Below, one piece after another: positions 1 to 7,433 of a stretch of DNA of 64,000 nt. The position numbers were made by a program, and so were the translations under genes. This stretch comes from Oceanobacillus sojae (GTDB lineage: Bacteria; Bacillota; Bacilli; Bacillales; Amphibacillaceae): the NCBI RefSeq assembly GCF_900162665.1, contig NZ_LT727809.1:517229-581228 (forward strand), written 5' to 3'. The notes below the pieces were generated by a model. That model searched no databases, was not told where the DNA came from, and saw nothing but the letters and a program-made list of their open reading frames with translations. The stretch's first letter is position 1. Each line of letters begins with the position of its first letter.

Positions 1-1317
1 GGCTACAGCAGAAACGACCGTGTCGGCAGAAGCGGTCTGGAGGAGCAATATGAAGACTTTCTGCGCGGGCGTAAAGAGCAGATTCAATATACGACACGCC
101 AGAATGGAACAATCATCGGCTCCGAGACCATCGTTGAAGGAGAACGGGGCAAGGATTTAGTTTTAACAACAGACTTAGAATTCCAGGAAGAAGTCGATAA
201 AATTGTCTTAGAGGAATTAAAAGCGGCAAAAGCAAGCAATCCTTATGACAACCGGTATCTAACAAATGCGTATGCTGTGGTGATGAATCCGAAAACTGGA
301 GAGCTTCTTGCTATTTCCGGTGTGAATTATGATAAGGAAAAAAATGAATATAATAATTCTTCCTATATGGCTTTGTCCAATGCGACAGAGCCAGGATCAA
401 GTATTAAAGGAGCAACCATTCTTGCCGGATATGATTCTGGTGCTATTTCACCGGGAGACAGATTTTATGATGCTCCAATTACACTGGCGGGAAACATAAC
501 GAAGAAATCTGTTCAAAATATGGGATCTGTAGATGACCTGGATGCATTGAGACGTTCTTCCAACGTTTATATGTTCTATGTTGCATTGCGTATGGGCGGG
601 GATTATCGCCATCCACTACCTAAGAATGCCAATCTGAATATAGATAAGGCTGAGACCTTGCAGACCTTACAAAATTATTTCAATCAATTTGGTTTAGGTG
701 CATCGACAGGAATTGATTTTCCATATGAAAGTACCGGAGTAAGAGGGCAAACACCAGAAAATCCAGGTAATATTCTTGACTTTGCCATTGGTCAGTATGA
801 TACGTATACTACGCTGCAGCTGGCACAATACGTATCGACTATTGCCAATGACGGTTACCGTGTTCAGCCGCACTTTTTAAAAGAAGCCCGGGATCCCATT
901 GCTTCTTTAGATGAGCTTGGGCCATTGTATTATTCAAAAAATACAACGGTAATGAACCGGATTAATATGACAAATGATCAAATTAGCCGGGTGCAAGAGG
1001 GCTTCCGCCGAGTGTTTCAAGAAAGCGGAGGGACAGGAAACAGTTATTTTAAGAATAAATCATATAATCCAGCTGGTAAAACAGGTACGGCTCAGACTTC
1101 TGTTTTTGAAAATGGGCAAAAGATTGATCTTAATAACCTGACAATGGTCGGCTATGCGCCATTTGACGACCCGGAGGTTGCTTTTGCGGTTGTTGTTCCA
1201 AGTGTAGGAATAAGTAAAGGGAACGGGGTCAATGGTAAAATTGCTTCGAGGATTTTAGATGCTTATTTTGATATTAAAGAAGATCATGATGAAGAAGCCG
1301 CTGAATCAGATGATTAA
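1..1317 (+). CDS. pbpA: Class B penicillin-binding protein (PbpA/PBP2A-like), 5' end missing
   Basis: The reading frame is open from base 1, so the gene begins upstream of the window; 438 residues are present of the roughly 700 usual for this family. The first residues (VGRSGLEEQYEDFLRG) are the end of the class B dimerisation domain. The transpeptidase motifs are all visible: SxxK (S133-S-I-K136 of this fragment, S133 being the acylated serine), SSN at about 186-188 and KTG at about 360-362. The family cross-links peptidoglycan on the outer membrane face. B. subtilis has pbpA a few genes upstream of yqgN-rpmG, which fits the neighbours here. The acidic C-terminus ends the gene and is followed by a hairpin. 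Membership of class B is certain; the PbpA name rests on synteny. Confidence 0.9.
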   Translation, partial: GYSRNDRVGRSGLEEQYEDFLRGRKEQIQYTTRQNGTIIGSETIVEGERGKDLVLTTDLEFQEEVDKIVLEELKAAKASNPYDNRYLTNAYAVVMNPKTGELLAISGVNYDKEKNEYNNSSYMALSNATEPGSSIKGATILAGYDSGAISPGDRFYDAPITLAGNITKKSVQNMGSVDDLDALRRSSNVYMFYVALRMGGDYRHPLPKNANLNIDKAETLQTLQNYFNQFGLGASTGIDFPYESTGVRGQTPENPGNILDFAIGQYDTYTTLQLAQYVSTIANDGYRVQPHFLKEARDPIASLDELGPLYYSKNTTVMNRINMTNDQISRVQEGFRRVFQESGGTGNSYFKNKSYNPAGKTGTAQTSVFENGQKIDLNNLTMVGYAPFDDPEVAFAVVVPSVGISKGNGVNGKIASRILDAYFDIKEDHDEEAAESDD

Positions 1318-1337
1318 AGCGAAGAATAATAGAAAAG

Positions 1338-1367
1338 CATCCACCTGGAAATGGGTGGATGTTTATT
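1338..1367 (+). terminator. Intrinsic terminator after pbpA
   Basis: An 8-bp stem (catccacc / ggtggatg, 1338-1345 with 1354-1361) is followed by a short T-rich stretch. It lies 20 bases after the pbpA stop. Confidence 0.6.
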
Positions 1368-1432
1368 CTATGTACAGGGTTTATTTATTGTAATTAGTTT
1401 TAGCTATAAGACTTCAAAAAATTTTACACAAG

Positions 1433-1470
1433 AAAAAATGAGCAGCTCCATTCGGAGCTGCTCATTTTTT
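1433..1470. terminator. Bidirectional terminator
   Basis: A perfect 17-bp stem with a 4-base loop (1433-1449 and 1454-1470) has A-tracts on one side and T-tracts on the other, so it can end transcription from both the pbpA side and the minus-strand gene that stops at 1485. Confidence 0.85.
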
Positions 1471-1484
1471 GAATCAAATCATAT

Positions 1485-2108
1485 TTATTCTGAATAGGTA
1501 GTAATAATGTCGCCTATCTCATCAAAGGACATTTCGCTGTCTACTTCATAAGTCCCCGGTTTTACGCTGCCGCTCAGATCATTGTCTTCCAGGAAGTCAT
1601 TAAAATCTCTGGCATCGTCAATAATTCCGGCATCTTCTAAAGCATCACTGATGTTGGAAGGCGGTGCACCATTTTCTAATGTAATTTCCACTTCAACTAC
1701 ATCAGAGTCTTCGGAGGATTCTTCGTCTTCATTACCTTCATCAGTACTGTCTTCTCCGTCTTCATTTTCGTTACTATCTTCCTCATTACTATTTTCATCA
1801 TTGTTGTCTTCATTTTCATCAGAATCATTGTTTGAATCTGATTCATCCGCTTCATTATCGGCTTCAGCGTCCTCTTCTGCATTTCCATCAGAATCATCCC
1901 CATCAGCAGCTTCTCTATTCACGCTATATGCAATATATTCATCCTGTGTCAATACAGCATATCCTTGATTTTCCAGAGCAGAAATCAATTCATCCGGTTC
2001 CATATCCTCCAGGCTGTCCGAAGAATTGTTGCCAAATATATATATAGCGAGAAGCAGGACACCGCTTGTCAACAAACCGACAGCAAACGCTCTAACATGT
2101 TGTTTCAT
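1485..2108 (-). CDS. Membrane-anchored acidic protein with a YceG/MltG LysM-like domain only
   Basis: The 207-residue product has an N-terminal membrane segment (about residues 8-27), then a long Asp/Glu/Ser/Asn low-complexity linker (about 68-135). Its C-terminal 65 residues resemble the LysM-like subdomain of YceG/MltG: a phrase of the type 'ISDALEDAGIIDD' and then 'VKPGTYEVDSEMSFDEIGD'. The catalytic part of MltG is absent, so lytic transglycosylase activity is not expected; peptidoglycan binding outside the cell is an inference. A gaggag ribosome binding site precedes the ATG. It lies 12 bases after the stop of the next gene and is probably co-transcribed with it. The position corresponds to yqzC-yqzD of B. 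subtilis, but homology was not verified. Confidence 0.75.
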   Translation of the reverse strand: MKQHVRAFAVGLLTSGVLLLAIYIFGNNSSDSLEDMEPDELISALENQGYAVLTQDEYIAYSVNREAADGDDSDGNAEEDAEADNEADESDSNNDSDENEDNNDENSNEEDSNENEDGEDSTDEGNEDEESSEDSDVVEVEITLENGAPPSNISDALEDAGIIDDARDFNDFLEDNDLSGSVKPGTYEVDSEMSFDEIGDIITTYSE

Positions 2109-2120
2109 GATAATACTCCT

Positions 2121-2351
2121 CTAATTATTATTTTTAGGATGAGCCGGTTCTGCTTCATCAGATATATTTTGAGGCAATAATTCTTCTTCTAAAACAGAAA
2201 CCTTCTTCTTCAACTGATATGTATCTTGCATCGTTGTAATAGATAATTGTTCAAGCTGGCTTTCCACTTCTTCCAGACGGTCGTTAATAAAGAATGATAG
2301 AATAAATAATACAATTCCTATTACGACAACTGCCAAAATGGCATATAGCAT
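2121..2351 (-). CDS. Small membrane protein with coiled coil
   Basis: A 76-residue protein. The start was set at 2351 because a GGGAGG site lies directly upstream of that ATG; a longer frame from 2378 has none. One membrane segment (about residues 3-21, [14 protein letters not shown]...) is followed by a charged heptad-like stretch (about 24-58, with [10 protein letters not shown] and [10 protein letters not shown]) and a polar tail. Function not recognised. It is the first gene of a two-gene minus-strand unit with the MltG-like LysM protein, and an extended -10 promoter lies just upstream. Confidence 0.7.
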   Translation of the reverse strand: MLYAILAVVVIGIVLFILSFFINDRLEEVESQLEQLSITTMQDTYQLKKKVSVLEEELLPQNISDEAEPAHPKNNN

Positions 2352-2393
2352 TTTTATTTCCCTCCCTTTATGTATCATTTATAGTTATACCAT

Positions 2394-2422
2394 AAATTAA
2401 AAGAAGTGACTATGCTAAAAGC
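2394..2422 (-). promoter_or_regulatory. Candidate sigma-A promoter for the minus-strand gene pair
   Basis: Read on the minus strand: TAGTCA, a 17-base spacer, then an extended -10 (TGGTATAAC). The -35 matches only 4 of 6 consensus bases. Confidence 0.4.
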
Positions 2423-2504
2423 ATGATAAATCATGAAGGGGGATTACTTTAACCCTGATAAAACGTGGTGTGAAAAGTTTTATTATGTTTTGCTATAATC
2501 TTTC

Positions 2505-2533
2505 TTGATAAATAGCAGAAACTTTGATAATAT
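2505..2533 (+). promoter_or_regulatory. Candidate sigma-A promoter for rpmG
   Basis: TTGATA, a 17-base spacer and TAATAT lie about 58 bases upstream of the rpmG start codon. Confidence 0.5.
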
Positions 2534-2590
2534 AATTAAAGTCTGTACAGTTATGTAAAAAGGCAAGTTGAAAAGTTTGGAGGGATAGAT

Positions 2591-2740
2591 ATGCGCGTAA
2601 ATATAACGTTAGCTTGCACGGAAACAGGAGATCGTAATTATATTTCTACAAAAAACAAACGTACAAATCCTGAGCGTATTGAGCTTATGAAATACTCACC
2701 ACGTCTTAAAAAACATACCCTACACCGTGAAACAAAATAA
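2591..2740 (+). CDS. rpmG: 50S ribosomal protein L33 (zinc-free type)
   Basis: A 49-residue protein beginning [17 protein letters not shown] and ending LHRETK, the length and sequence pattern of bacterial L33 in the large ribosomal subunit. Zinc-binding L33 has two Cys-x-x-Cys pairs. Here only the first cysteine remains: the second position of the first pair is Thr (CTET) and the second pair is replaced (KYSPRLKK). This is the cysteine-poor form, which does not depend on zinc. A GGAGGGATAG site precedes the ATG, and a strong terminator directly follows. In B. subtilis rpmGA occupies the same place next to yqgN. Other L33 copies are expected elsewhere in the genome but are not in view. Confidence 0.95.
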   Translation: MRVNITLACTETGDRNYISTKNKRTNPERIELMKYSPRLKKHTLHRETK

Positions 2741-2750
2741 GCAATCATGA

Positions 2751-2788
2751 AAACTCTTATCTGATGTTCGTTGGATAAGAGTTTTTTT
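2751..2788 (+). terminator. Intrinsic terminator after rpmG
   Basis: An 11-bp stem (aaactcttatc / gataagagttt) with a 12-base loop and a run of seven T. Confidence 0.85.
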
Positions 2789-2811
2789 GCAGACAGAGGT
2801 GAAAATATCAT

Positions 2812-3390
2812 ATGTCAGAGAAAAAAATATTACGGCAAAAAATGCTGAAAGAATTAAGTCTTTTGTCGAAGCTTGACCGGAAAAAAGTAGAAACAGGACA
2901 GCAGATGCAGTTATTTACAACTCCGGCATTTCAAAATGCTGCAACAATAGGCGTTACCATTTCAACAGAAATAGAATGGGATACATATACAGTTATTAAA
3001 AAGGCCTGGGGAGAGGGCAAGATTATCGCTTCCCCGAAATGTATGGTAAAAACAAAGGAACTGCACTACTATGCCTGGAATCATCAAAATCAAATCCAGG
3101 ACGGATATGCAGGTATAAAAGAACCGATTCCGGAAAAAACAAAACAAATCCCGTATTCAGATATTGATTTATTGATTGTACCAGGAGTAATTTTTGATAA
3201 GCGTGGTTATCGTATTGGTTATGGCGGCGGATATTATGACAGGATGCTTGCTGATTATACAGGTACAACCATTTCGCTTTGCAGTGAACAGCAATTAATT
3301 CAGCAAATTCCCAGAGAAAGCTACGATCTTCCCGTCGAACAGATTATTACAGAAGAACGTATCTTACATACATCTGAACAGAATACCTGA
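2812..3390 (+). CDS. yqgN: 5-formyltetrahydrofolate cyclo-ligase
   Basis: The 192-residue product has the family hallmark near its C-terminus: the phosphate-binding loop RIGYGGGYYDRML at about residues 133-146, preceded by LLIVPGVIFDKRGYR. The enzyme uses ATP to convert 5-formyl-THF to 5,10-methenyl-THF in the cytoplasm, feeding the one-carbon pool also used by the gcv genes and folD in this window. An aggtg ribosome binding site sits 9 bases before the ATG. The length is normal for the family (about 185-195). Its place between rpmG and yqgO matches B. subtilis yqgN. Confidence 0.92.
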   Translation: MSEKKILRQKMLKELSLLSKLDRKKVETGQQMQLFTTPAFQNAATIGVTISTEIEWDTYTVIKKAWGEGKIIASPKCMVKTKELHYYAWNHQNQIQDGYAGIKEPIPEKTKQIPYSDIDLLIVPGVIFDKRGYRIGYGGGYYDRMLADYTGTTISLCSEQQLIQQIPRESYDLPVEQIITEERILHTSEQNT

Positions 3391-3487
3391 TCTCTTATGT
3401 ATAAGATTCCTTCCTTCGTTGAAAATAAATGATATAGAAAAGAAGATACTTTTCATATCAATGATTATTAACAAGGAGGTAAGGAAA

Positions 3488-3661
3488 ATGATGCGTATGA
3501 TTTTTACAGCGGCAATGGTTCTATCTATTGTTTTTATGCTTATGAAGTGGAAGAACAGGATTTTAAACGGCTTTTTAAATTGGAAGCAGGGAAGAAAATA
3601 TTTAGTACCAATTATTGCTAACGTTATTTTATGGAAAAAGAAAAAGGAAGCGGTTGAATAA
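3488..3661 (+). CDS. yqgO: Small membrane protein, YqgO-like
   Basis: The ATG at 3488 follows a strong AAGGAGGT site, so a longer in-frame start at 3419 was rejected. The product has 57 residues: one hydrophobic segment (about 3-18, FTAAMVLSIVFML), then a basic stretch and a second, weaker hydrophobic patch (YLVPIIANVILW), ending in a lysine cluster. Position between yqgN and gluP is that of B. subtilis yqgO, also a tiny uncharacterised membrane protein. The name rests on size, topology and synteny. Function unknown. Confidence 0.6.
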   Translation: MMRMIFTAAMVLSIVFMLMKWKNRILNGFLNWKQGRKYLVPIIANVILWKKKKEAVE

Positions 3662-3920
3662 ACGATATTCATTATGCAAAACTCTGCTGATAATAAATAT
3701 TCCCTCTTTGCCTTCAATTATAAATAGAAAGCATAAGCACCGCTTTTAATGAGGCAATTAAACAAAGGCCGGTCCCGGTTTCTACCGATTTTTGCGGGCC
3801 GGGCAGCTGCCATCCTGGACAACTGCCAAATAAAAACACTCTGTTGGCAGCTGTTCTGTTTTATCATAGTTGCGCATAATTAGAAACATTTGGTATGCTT
3901 CAAAGAGAGGAGGGTGATTT

Positions 3921-5471
3921 ATGGAGGATGCACATGTGCAGTATAGAGCGTATGAGCTGGTGAGAAAATTGGCAGAGCAAGGGTTCCGGATTATTGCAGG
4001 AGACTATAAATTGGATGAAATCTGGATGGAACGGAAAGCCGGCAGAAAATCCGATATTATTCGTGTAAAACCGCAAACCTTTGATTGGGCCAACCAATTA
4101 CGGCAGGATTCGCAGATTGCTTATCAGCAAATGCAGCGGATAAGACAAGCTATCGCAAGTGTTAATACCGAACTATATTTAATATACATAGCTGAAGAAC
4201 ATCCGGTTGATGAATGGGAAGAATTGAAAAAACCGCTGGGTGAAGGAAATAAGAAGTCACCAAGAATGCACATATATTATCTTGATAGAGAAGACGAAGA
4301 AAGTGAGCTCAGTATCATAAGTCACGATTTAAATATTTCATTGACGGAAGAAGATAAAAGAGAGTTAGATGAGATGGAAAAAGAGGCAGCGGCAAATCAT
4401 ATGAAAAATACGCTGTTTCGAAAAATCCAGGAAGAGCAGGAGAACCGTAAAAAAATATTTTCGTTTTCCACTCCGTTGTTTACATACATATTAATCGCCT
4501 TAAATATTGTTATTTTTATTCTTCAAATCACAAGAGGGGATATAGAAAATACGCAGCATTTAATTGATATGGGGGCAAACTTTAACCTCCTTGTCATGGA
4601 AGGGGAATGGTGGAGATTCTTCAGCTCGATGTTTTTGCATCTTAACTTTCTTCATCTGATTATGAATATGCTTGCTCTGTATTATCTAGGAACTGCGATT
4701 GAACGGATATTCGGGAGAACCCGGTTCCTCTTGATCTATTTCCTTGGCGGCCTGACAGGTTCCATTGCAAGCTTTGCTACTTCAATCAATGTATCTGTAG
4801 GCGCATCAGGTGCTATATTTGCATTGTTTGGCGCACTTCTGTTATTTGGACTTATCTATAAGCAAATTTTCTTTCAAACAATGGGTATGAATATCATTCT
4901 TATTTTAGGAGTAAATCTTCTGCTCGGCTTTACCGTTCCAGAAATAGACATGGGGGCACACCTTGGCGGATTAGCCGGAGGATTTTTAATTGCTGCAGCC
5001 GTCTATGTTCCAAATAAAAAAAATCAAAAGAACCAGCTGCTGGGACTTATCGGTTTTATCATTCTCAGTATCGGATTATTTATTTATGGATGGTCTTTTA
5101 ATTCCTCATCTCCGGAAATGAAATTAATTGAAGCAGAAGCACTCATAGAGGAAGAGAATTTTAGTGGGGTTATTTCTGTAACAACGGACGCACTTGAGGA
5201 AACGGGCGATTCGGATCTGATACCTTATCTTCTTTTTCACCGCTCTTACGCTTATATTCAAGAGTTAGAATTTGCAAAAGCAACAGAGGATTTGGAAGCA
5301 GCTATTCAATATGATGAAAGAATACCGGAAATGTATCATAATCTGGCAATTTTATACTCCCAGCAAGGAGCAAGCACCCAAGAGATTGAAGACATTATTG
5401 ATGAAGGATTAAAGCAATTCCCGGATAATGAAGAGCTATCGAATATAAAAGAAAAATTACCTTCTTATTAA
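3921..5471 (+). CDS. gluP: Rhomboid intramembrane serine protease with TPR tail
   Basis: The 516-residue product is close to the size of B. subtilis YqgP/GluP. A cytoplasmic N-terminal domain (about 1-180) precedes a rhomboid core with six or seven membrane segments. The core has RFFSSMFLHLNFLHLIMN (rhomboid HxxxN region), the nucleophile in GASGAIFALFG (S296) and the catalytic histidine in MGAHLGGLAGG (H347). A C-terminal region (about 400-516) has TPR-like helices. In B. subtilis the protein cleaves membrane proteins, including the magnesium transporter MgtE under manganese stress, and works with FtsH. GAGGAGGGTG precedes the ATG. A terminator follows, so it is probably monocistronic. Confidence 0.93.
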   Translation: MEDAHVQYRAYELVRKLAEQGFRIIAGDYKLDEIWMERKAGRKSDIIRVKPQTFDWANQLRQDSQIAYQQMQRIRQAIASVNTELYLIYIAEEHPVDEWEELKKPLGEGNKKSPRMHIYYLDREDEESELSIISHDLNISLTEEDKRELDEMEKEAAANHMKNTLFRKIQEEQENRKKIFSFSTPLFTYILIALNIVIFILQITRGDIENTQHLIDMGANFNLLVMEGEWWRFFSSMFLHLNFLHLIMNMLALYYLGTAIERIFGRTRFLLIYFLGGLTGSIASFATSINVSVGASGAIFALFGALLLFGLIYKQIFFQTMGMNIILILGVNLLLGFTVPEIDMGAHLGGLAGGFLIAAAVYVPNKKNQKNQLLGLIGFIILSIGLFIYGWSFNSSSPEMKLIEAEALIEEENFSGVISVTTDALEETGDSDLIPYLLFHRSYAYIQELEFAKATEDLEAAIQYDERIPEMYHNLAILYSQQGASTQEIEDIIDEGLKQFPDNEELSNIKEKLPSY

Positions 5472-5475
5472 GATG

Positions 5476-5516
5476 AAAACCAGGCTGAGATAAACAGAAA
5501 TGCTGCCTGGTTTTTT
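5476..5516 (+). terminator. Intrinsic terminator after gluP
   Basis: A 10-bp stem (aaaaccaggc / gcctggtttt) followed by T residues, five bases after the stop. Confidence 0.85.
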
Positions 5517-5528
5517 ATATGCCTTAAA

Positions 5529-5620
5529 GAGGAAGTTCAAAAATTCCAAAAAAATGACACTGCGAATTTCTGCGTTGATGAGCTTCTTGGTCCTTTTTGT
5601 CGTCCTTTTTGAACATGTAT
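5529..5620. repeat. MITE-like intergenic repeat, short copy
   Basis: About 92 bases bounded by imperfect inverted ends (gttcaaaaattcc at 5535-5547 and gtcctttttgaac at 5602-5614). It is flanked on both sides by TTAAA (5524-5528 and 5621-5625), which looks like a target-site duplication. Its core (gcgaatttctgcgttga, then cttcttggtcc) is shared with the longer copy at 33266-33421, but the central hairpin of that copy is missing. It holds no coding capacity and probably moved through a transposase supplied elsewhere. Confidence 0.75.
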
Positions 5621-5695
5621 TTAAATTGAATGGAATGTATAGTTTTTATCTGGTGATATAAACTATCAACATCCTACTGTATTAAGGTGATAAAA

Positions 5696-7153
5696 GTGAC
5701 CGATAAAATGAAAAAAGTAGTTCCAGATCTTAAAACAAACGTTTCTTACCTAAAGTCTTATTTAGCAGTTGATAAAAGCTTTGACCTGATTTACCTGGAT
5801 TTGAATTATGCTGGTAAAGATATGGCTATGTTTATGGTGGATGGATTTGTCAAAGATGATATGATGCTGTTTATCATGCAGTCTCTGCAAAGGCTGCGTC
5901 CGGATGAACTGGATATAGATACATTACAAAAATTAATGAAAAGAGATATTCCTTTTATAGAAATAGAAGCACTGGAGGATATGGATAAATTAGTTGACTT
6001 TATTCTTTCGGGAGCGACGGTTTTATTCGTAGAAGACTTGGAAAAGGCAATTGTTATTGATGCAAGAACATACCCGGCACGATCACCTGAAGAACCTGAT
6101 TTAGAAAGAGTGGTCCGGGGACCGCGGGACGGATTTGTGGAAACGCTGGTATTTAATACGGCACTGACAAGGCGGCGGGTCAGGGACCGCTCTCTCCGGA
6201 TGGAGTTTACGCAGGTGGGCAGACGTTCTAAAACGGACGTTGTAATCAGTTATATAGAGGACATAGCGGACCCTAAACAAGTAAAGAAGCTAAAAAAAAT
6301 GATTGACGGTATAGATACAGACGGGCTCCCTATGGCAGAAAAAACGATTGAAGAATTTTTCAGTGACCGTTATTGGAACCCGTATCCGGCAGTCCGGTAT
6401 ACAGAACGGCCAGATACGGTTGCATCCCATCTTTTTGAGGGTCATATTGTTCTGATTATTGATGGATCACCAAGTGCGATGATTACACAGACAACTTTCT
6501 GGCAGCATCTGCAGCATGCAGAAGAATATCGGCAAAAGCCAACTGTTGGCGCTTATTTACGAATTGTTCGGTTTATTGCCATATTTCTTTCCCTTGTCCT
6601 TTTACCACTCTATTATTTATTTTCCGTCCAGCCTGAACTTCTGCCCTCTGCGTATTCCTTTATAGGCCCGAAGGATGCGGGGGTCATCCCGTTACTGGTC
6701 CAATTTTTAATTGCAGAATTGGGACTGGATGTTTTAAGGATGGCATCTATCCATACACCATCTGCACTTGGAACAGCCCTGGGCCTGGTTGCAGCAATTA
6801 TGATTGGGGAAGTTTCTGTACAGGTCGGCTGGTTTTCGCATGAGGTTGTTTTGTACATTGCTACTGCAGCAATTGGTTCCTATGCAACACCAAGCTATGA
6901 ATTAAGTATGGCAAATCGTCTTGTCCGCTTATTTTTATTATTTTCAACAGCTTTGTTTGGCATAAGCGGTTATGTTATTGGGGTAACTGTATGGCTATTA
7001 TTTTTAATAAAGATGAGAACATTGGATACGCCTTATTTTTGGCCGTTAGTTCCATTTTCAGCAAAGAGTATGCGCGATACATTTATCCGTTTCCCATTAC
7101 CGGAAAGGCACCTGAGACCGTCTATATTGCGACCAAAAGATCCAGATCGTTAA
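5696..7153 (+). CDS. spoVAF: GerA-family spore germination protein, SpoVAF-like
   Basis: The GTG at 5696 was chosen because AAGGTGAT lies 6 bases upstream; a GTG at 5687 has no such site. The product has about 485 residues. A large soluble N-terminal domain (about 1-285), with RGPRDGFVETLVFNT and VGRRSKTDVVISYIEDIADP typical of GerA-type A subunits, is followed by about five membrane segments. The length and N-terminus resemble SpoVAF (about 490 residues) rather than germinant-receptor A subunits, and no B or C subunit gene is adjacent. In B. subtilis SpoVAF is in the inner spore membrane and amplifies germination signalling. Here it stands alone between gluP and yqgQ, unlike its spoVA operon location in B. 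subtilis. Confidence 0.75.
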   Translation: MTDKMKKVVPDLKTNVSYLKSYLAVDKSFDLIYLDLNYAGKDMAMFMVDGFVKDDMMLFIMQSLQRLRPDELDIDTLQKLMKRDIPFIEIEALEDMDKLVDFILSGATVLFVEDLEKAIVIDARTYPARSPEEPDLERVVRGPRDGFVETLVFNTALTRRRVRDRSLRMEFTQVGRRSKTDVVISYIEDIADPKQVKKLKKMIDGIDTDGLPMAEKTIEEFFSDRYWNPYPAVRYTERPDTVASHLFEGHIVLIIDGSPSAMITQTTFWQHLQHAEEYRQKPTVGAYLRIVRFIAIFLSLVLLPLYYLFSVQPELLPSAYSFIGPKDAGVIPLLVQFLIAELGLDVLRMASIHTPSALGTALGLVAAIMIGEVSVQVGWFSHEVVLYIATAAIGSYATPSYELSMANRLVRLFLLFSTALFGISGYVIGVTVWLLFLIKMRTLDTPYFWPLVPFSAKSMRDTFIRFPLPERHLRPSILRPKDPDR

Positions 7154-7172
7154 TTTGATCTGGATCTTATTC
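7137..7172 (+). terminator. Terminator overlapping the spoVAF-like stop codon
   Basis: A perfect 12-bp stem (7137-7148 with 7157-7168). The stop codon lies in the loop, and T-rich bases follow. Confidence 0.65.
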
Positions 7173-7220
7173 TCATTTCCCATTTGATTTCCCATTTGAT
7201 ATAATACTCTTGGTGATAAC

Positions 7221-7433
7221 ATGCAAAATATACATGATGTACGGAAGCTGCTGATGAAGTTTGGAACTTTTATTTATACGACAGACCGATTAGGTGACTT
7301 AGAATTAATGATGATGGAAATAAATGAATTGTATGAGTGGAAGTTCATCAGCAGTCAGCAATTTCAGCAAGCGGTATTGCTCATAAAAAAAGAAAGCAGA
7401 GAATACAAAAAGGGGACGAAAATAGATGAATGA
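7221..7433 (+). CDS. yqgQ: YqgQ family protein (DUF910)
   Basis: A 70-residue soluble helical protein with the family phrase KFGTFIYTTDRLGDLELM near the N-terminus. YqgQ has a three-helix bundle and has been suggested to bind nucleic acid; its role is not established. It overlaps the start of glcK by 8 bases, so the two are translationally coupled, as in B. subtilis. A TGATATAAT extended -10 element sits about 16 bases before the ATG, leaving a very short leader if used. Confidence 0.9.
   Translation: MQNIHDVRKLLMKFGTFIYTTDRLGDLELMMMEINELYEWKFISSQQFQQAVLLIKKESREYKKGTKIDE

Noticed and set aside
1582-1968. 128-codon plus-strand Ser-rich frame
   Set aside because: It is the complement of the acidic repeat region of the minus-strand gene; the Ser runs mirror Asp/Glu codons.
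3764-3850. Terminator-like hairpins between yqgO and gluP
   Set aside because: Several short GC-rich inverted repeats (such as ggcagctgcc, and ctgccaa with ttggcag) are present, but none has a clean stem plus T-tract.
7171-7200. Direct repeat tttcccatttga
   Set aside because: Only two partial units; too short and AT-rich to mean more than chance.
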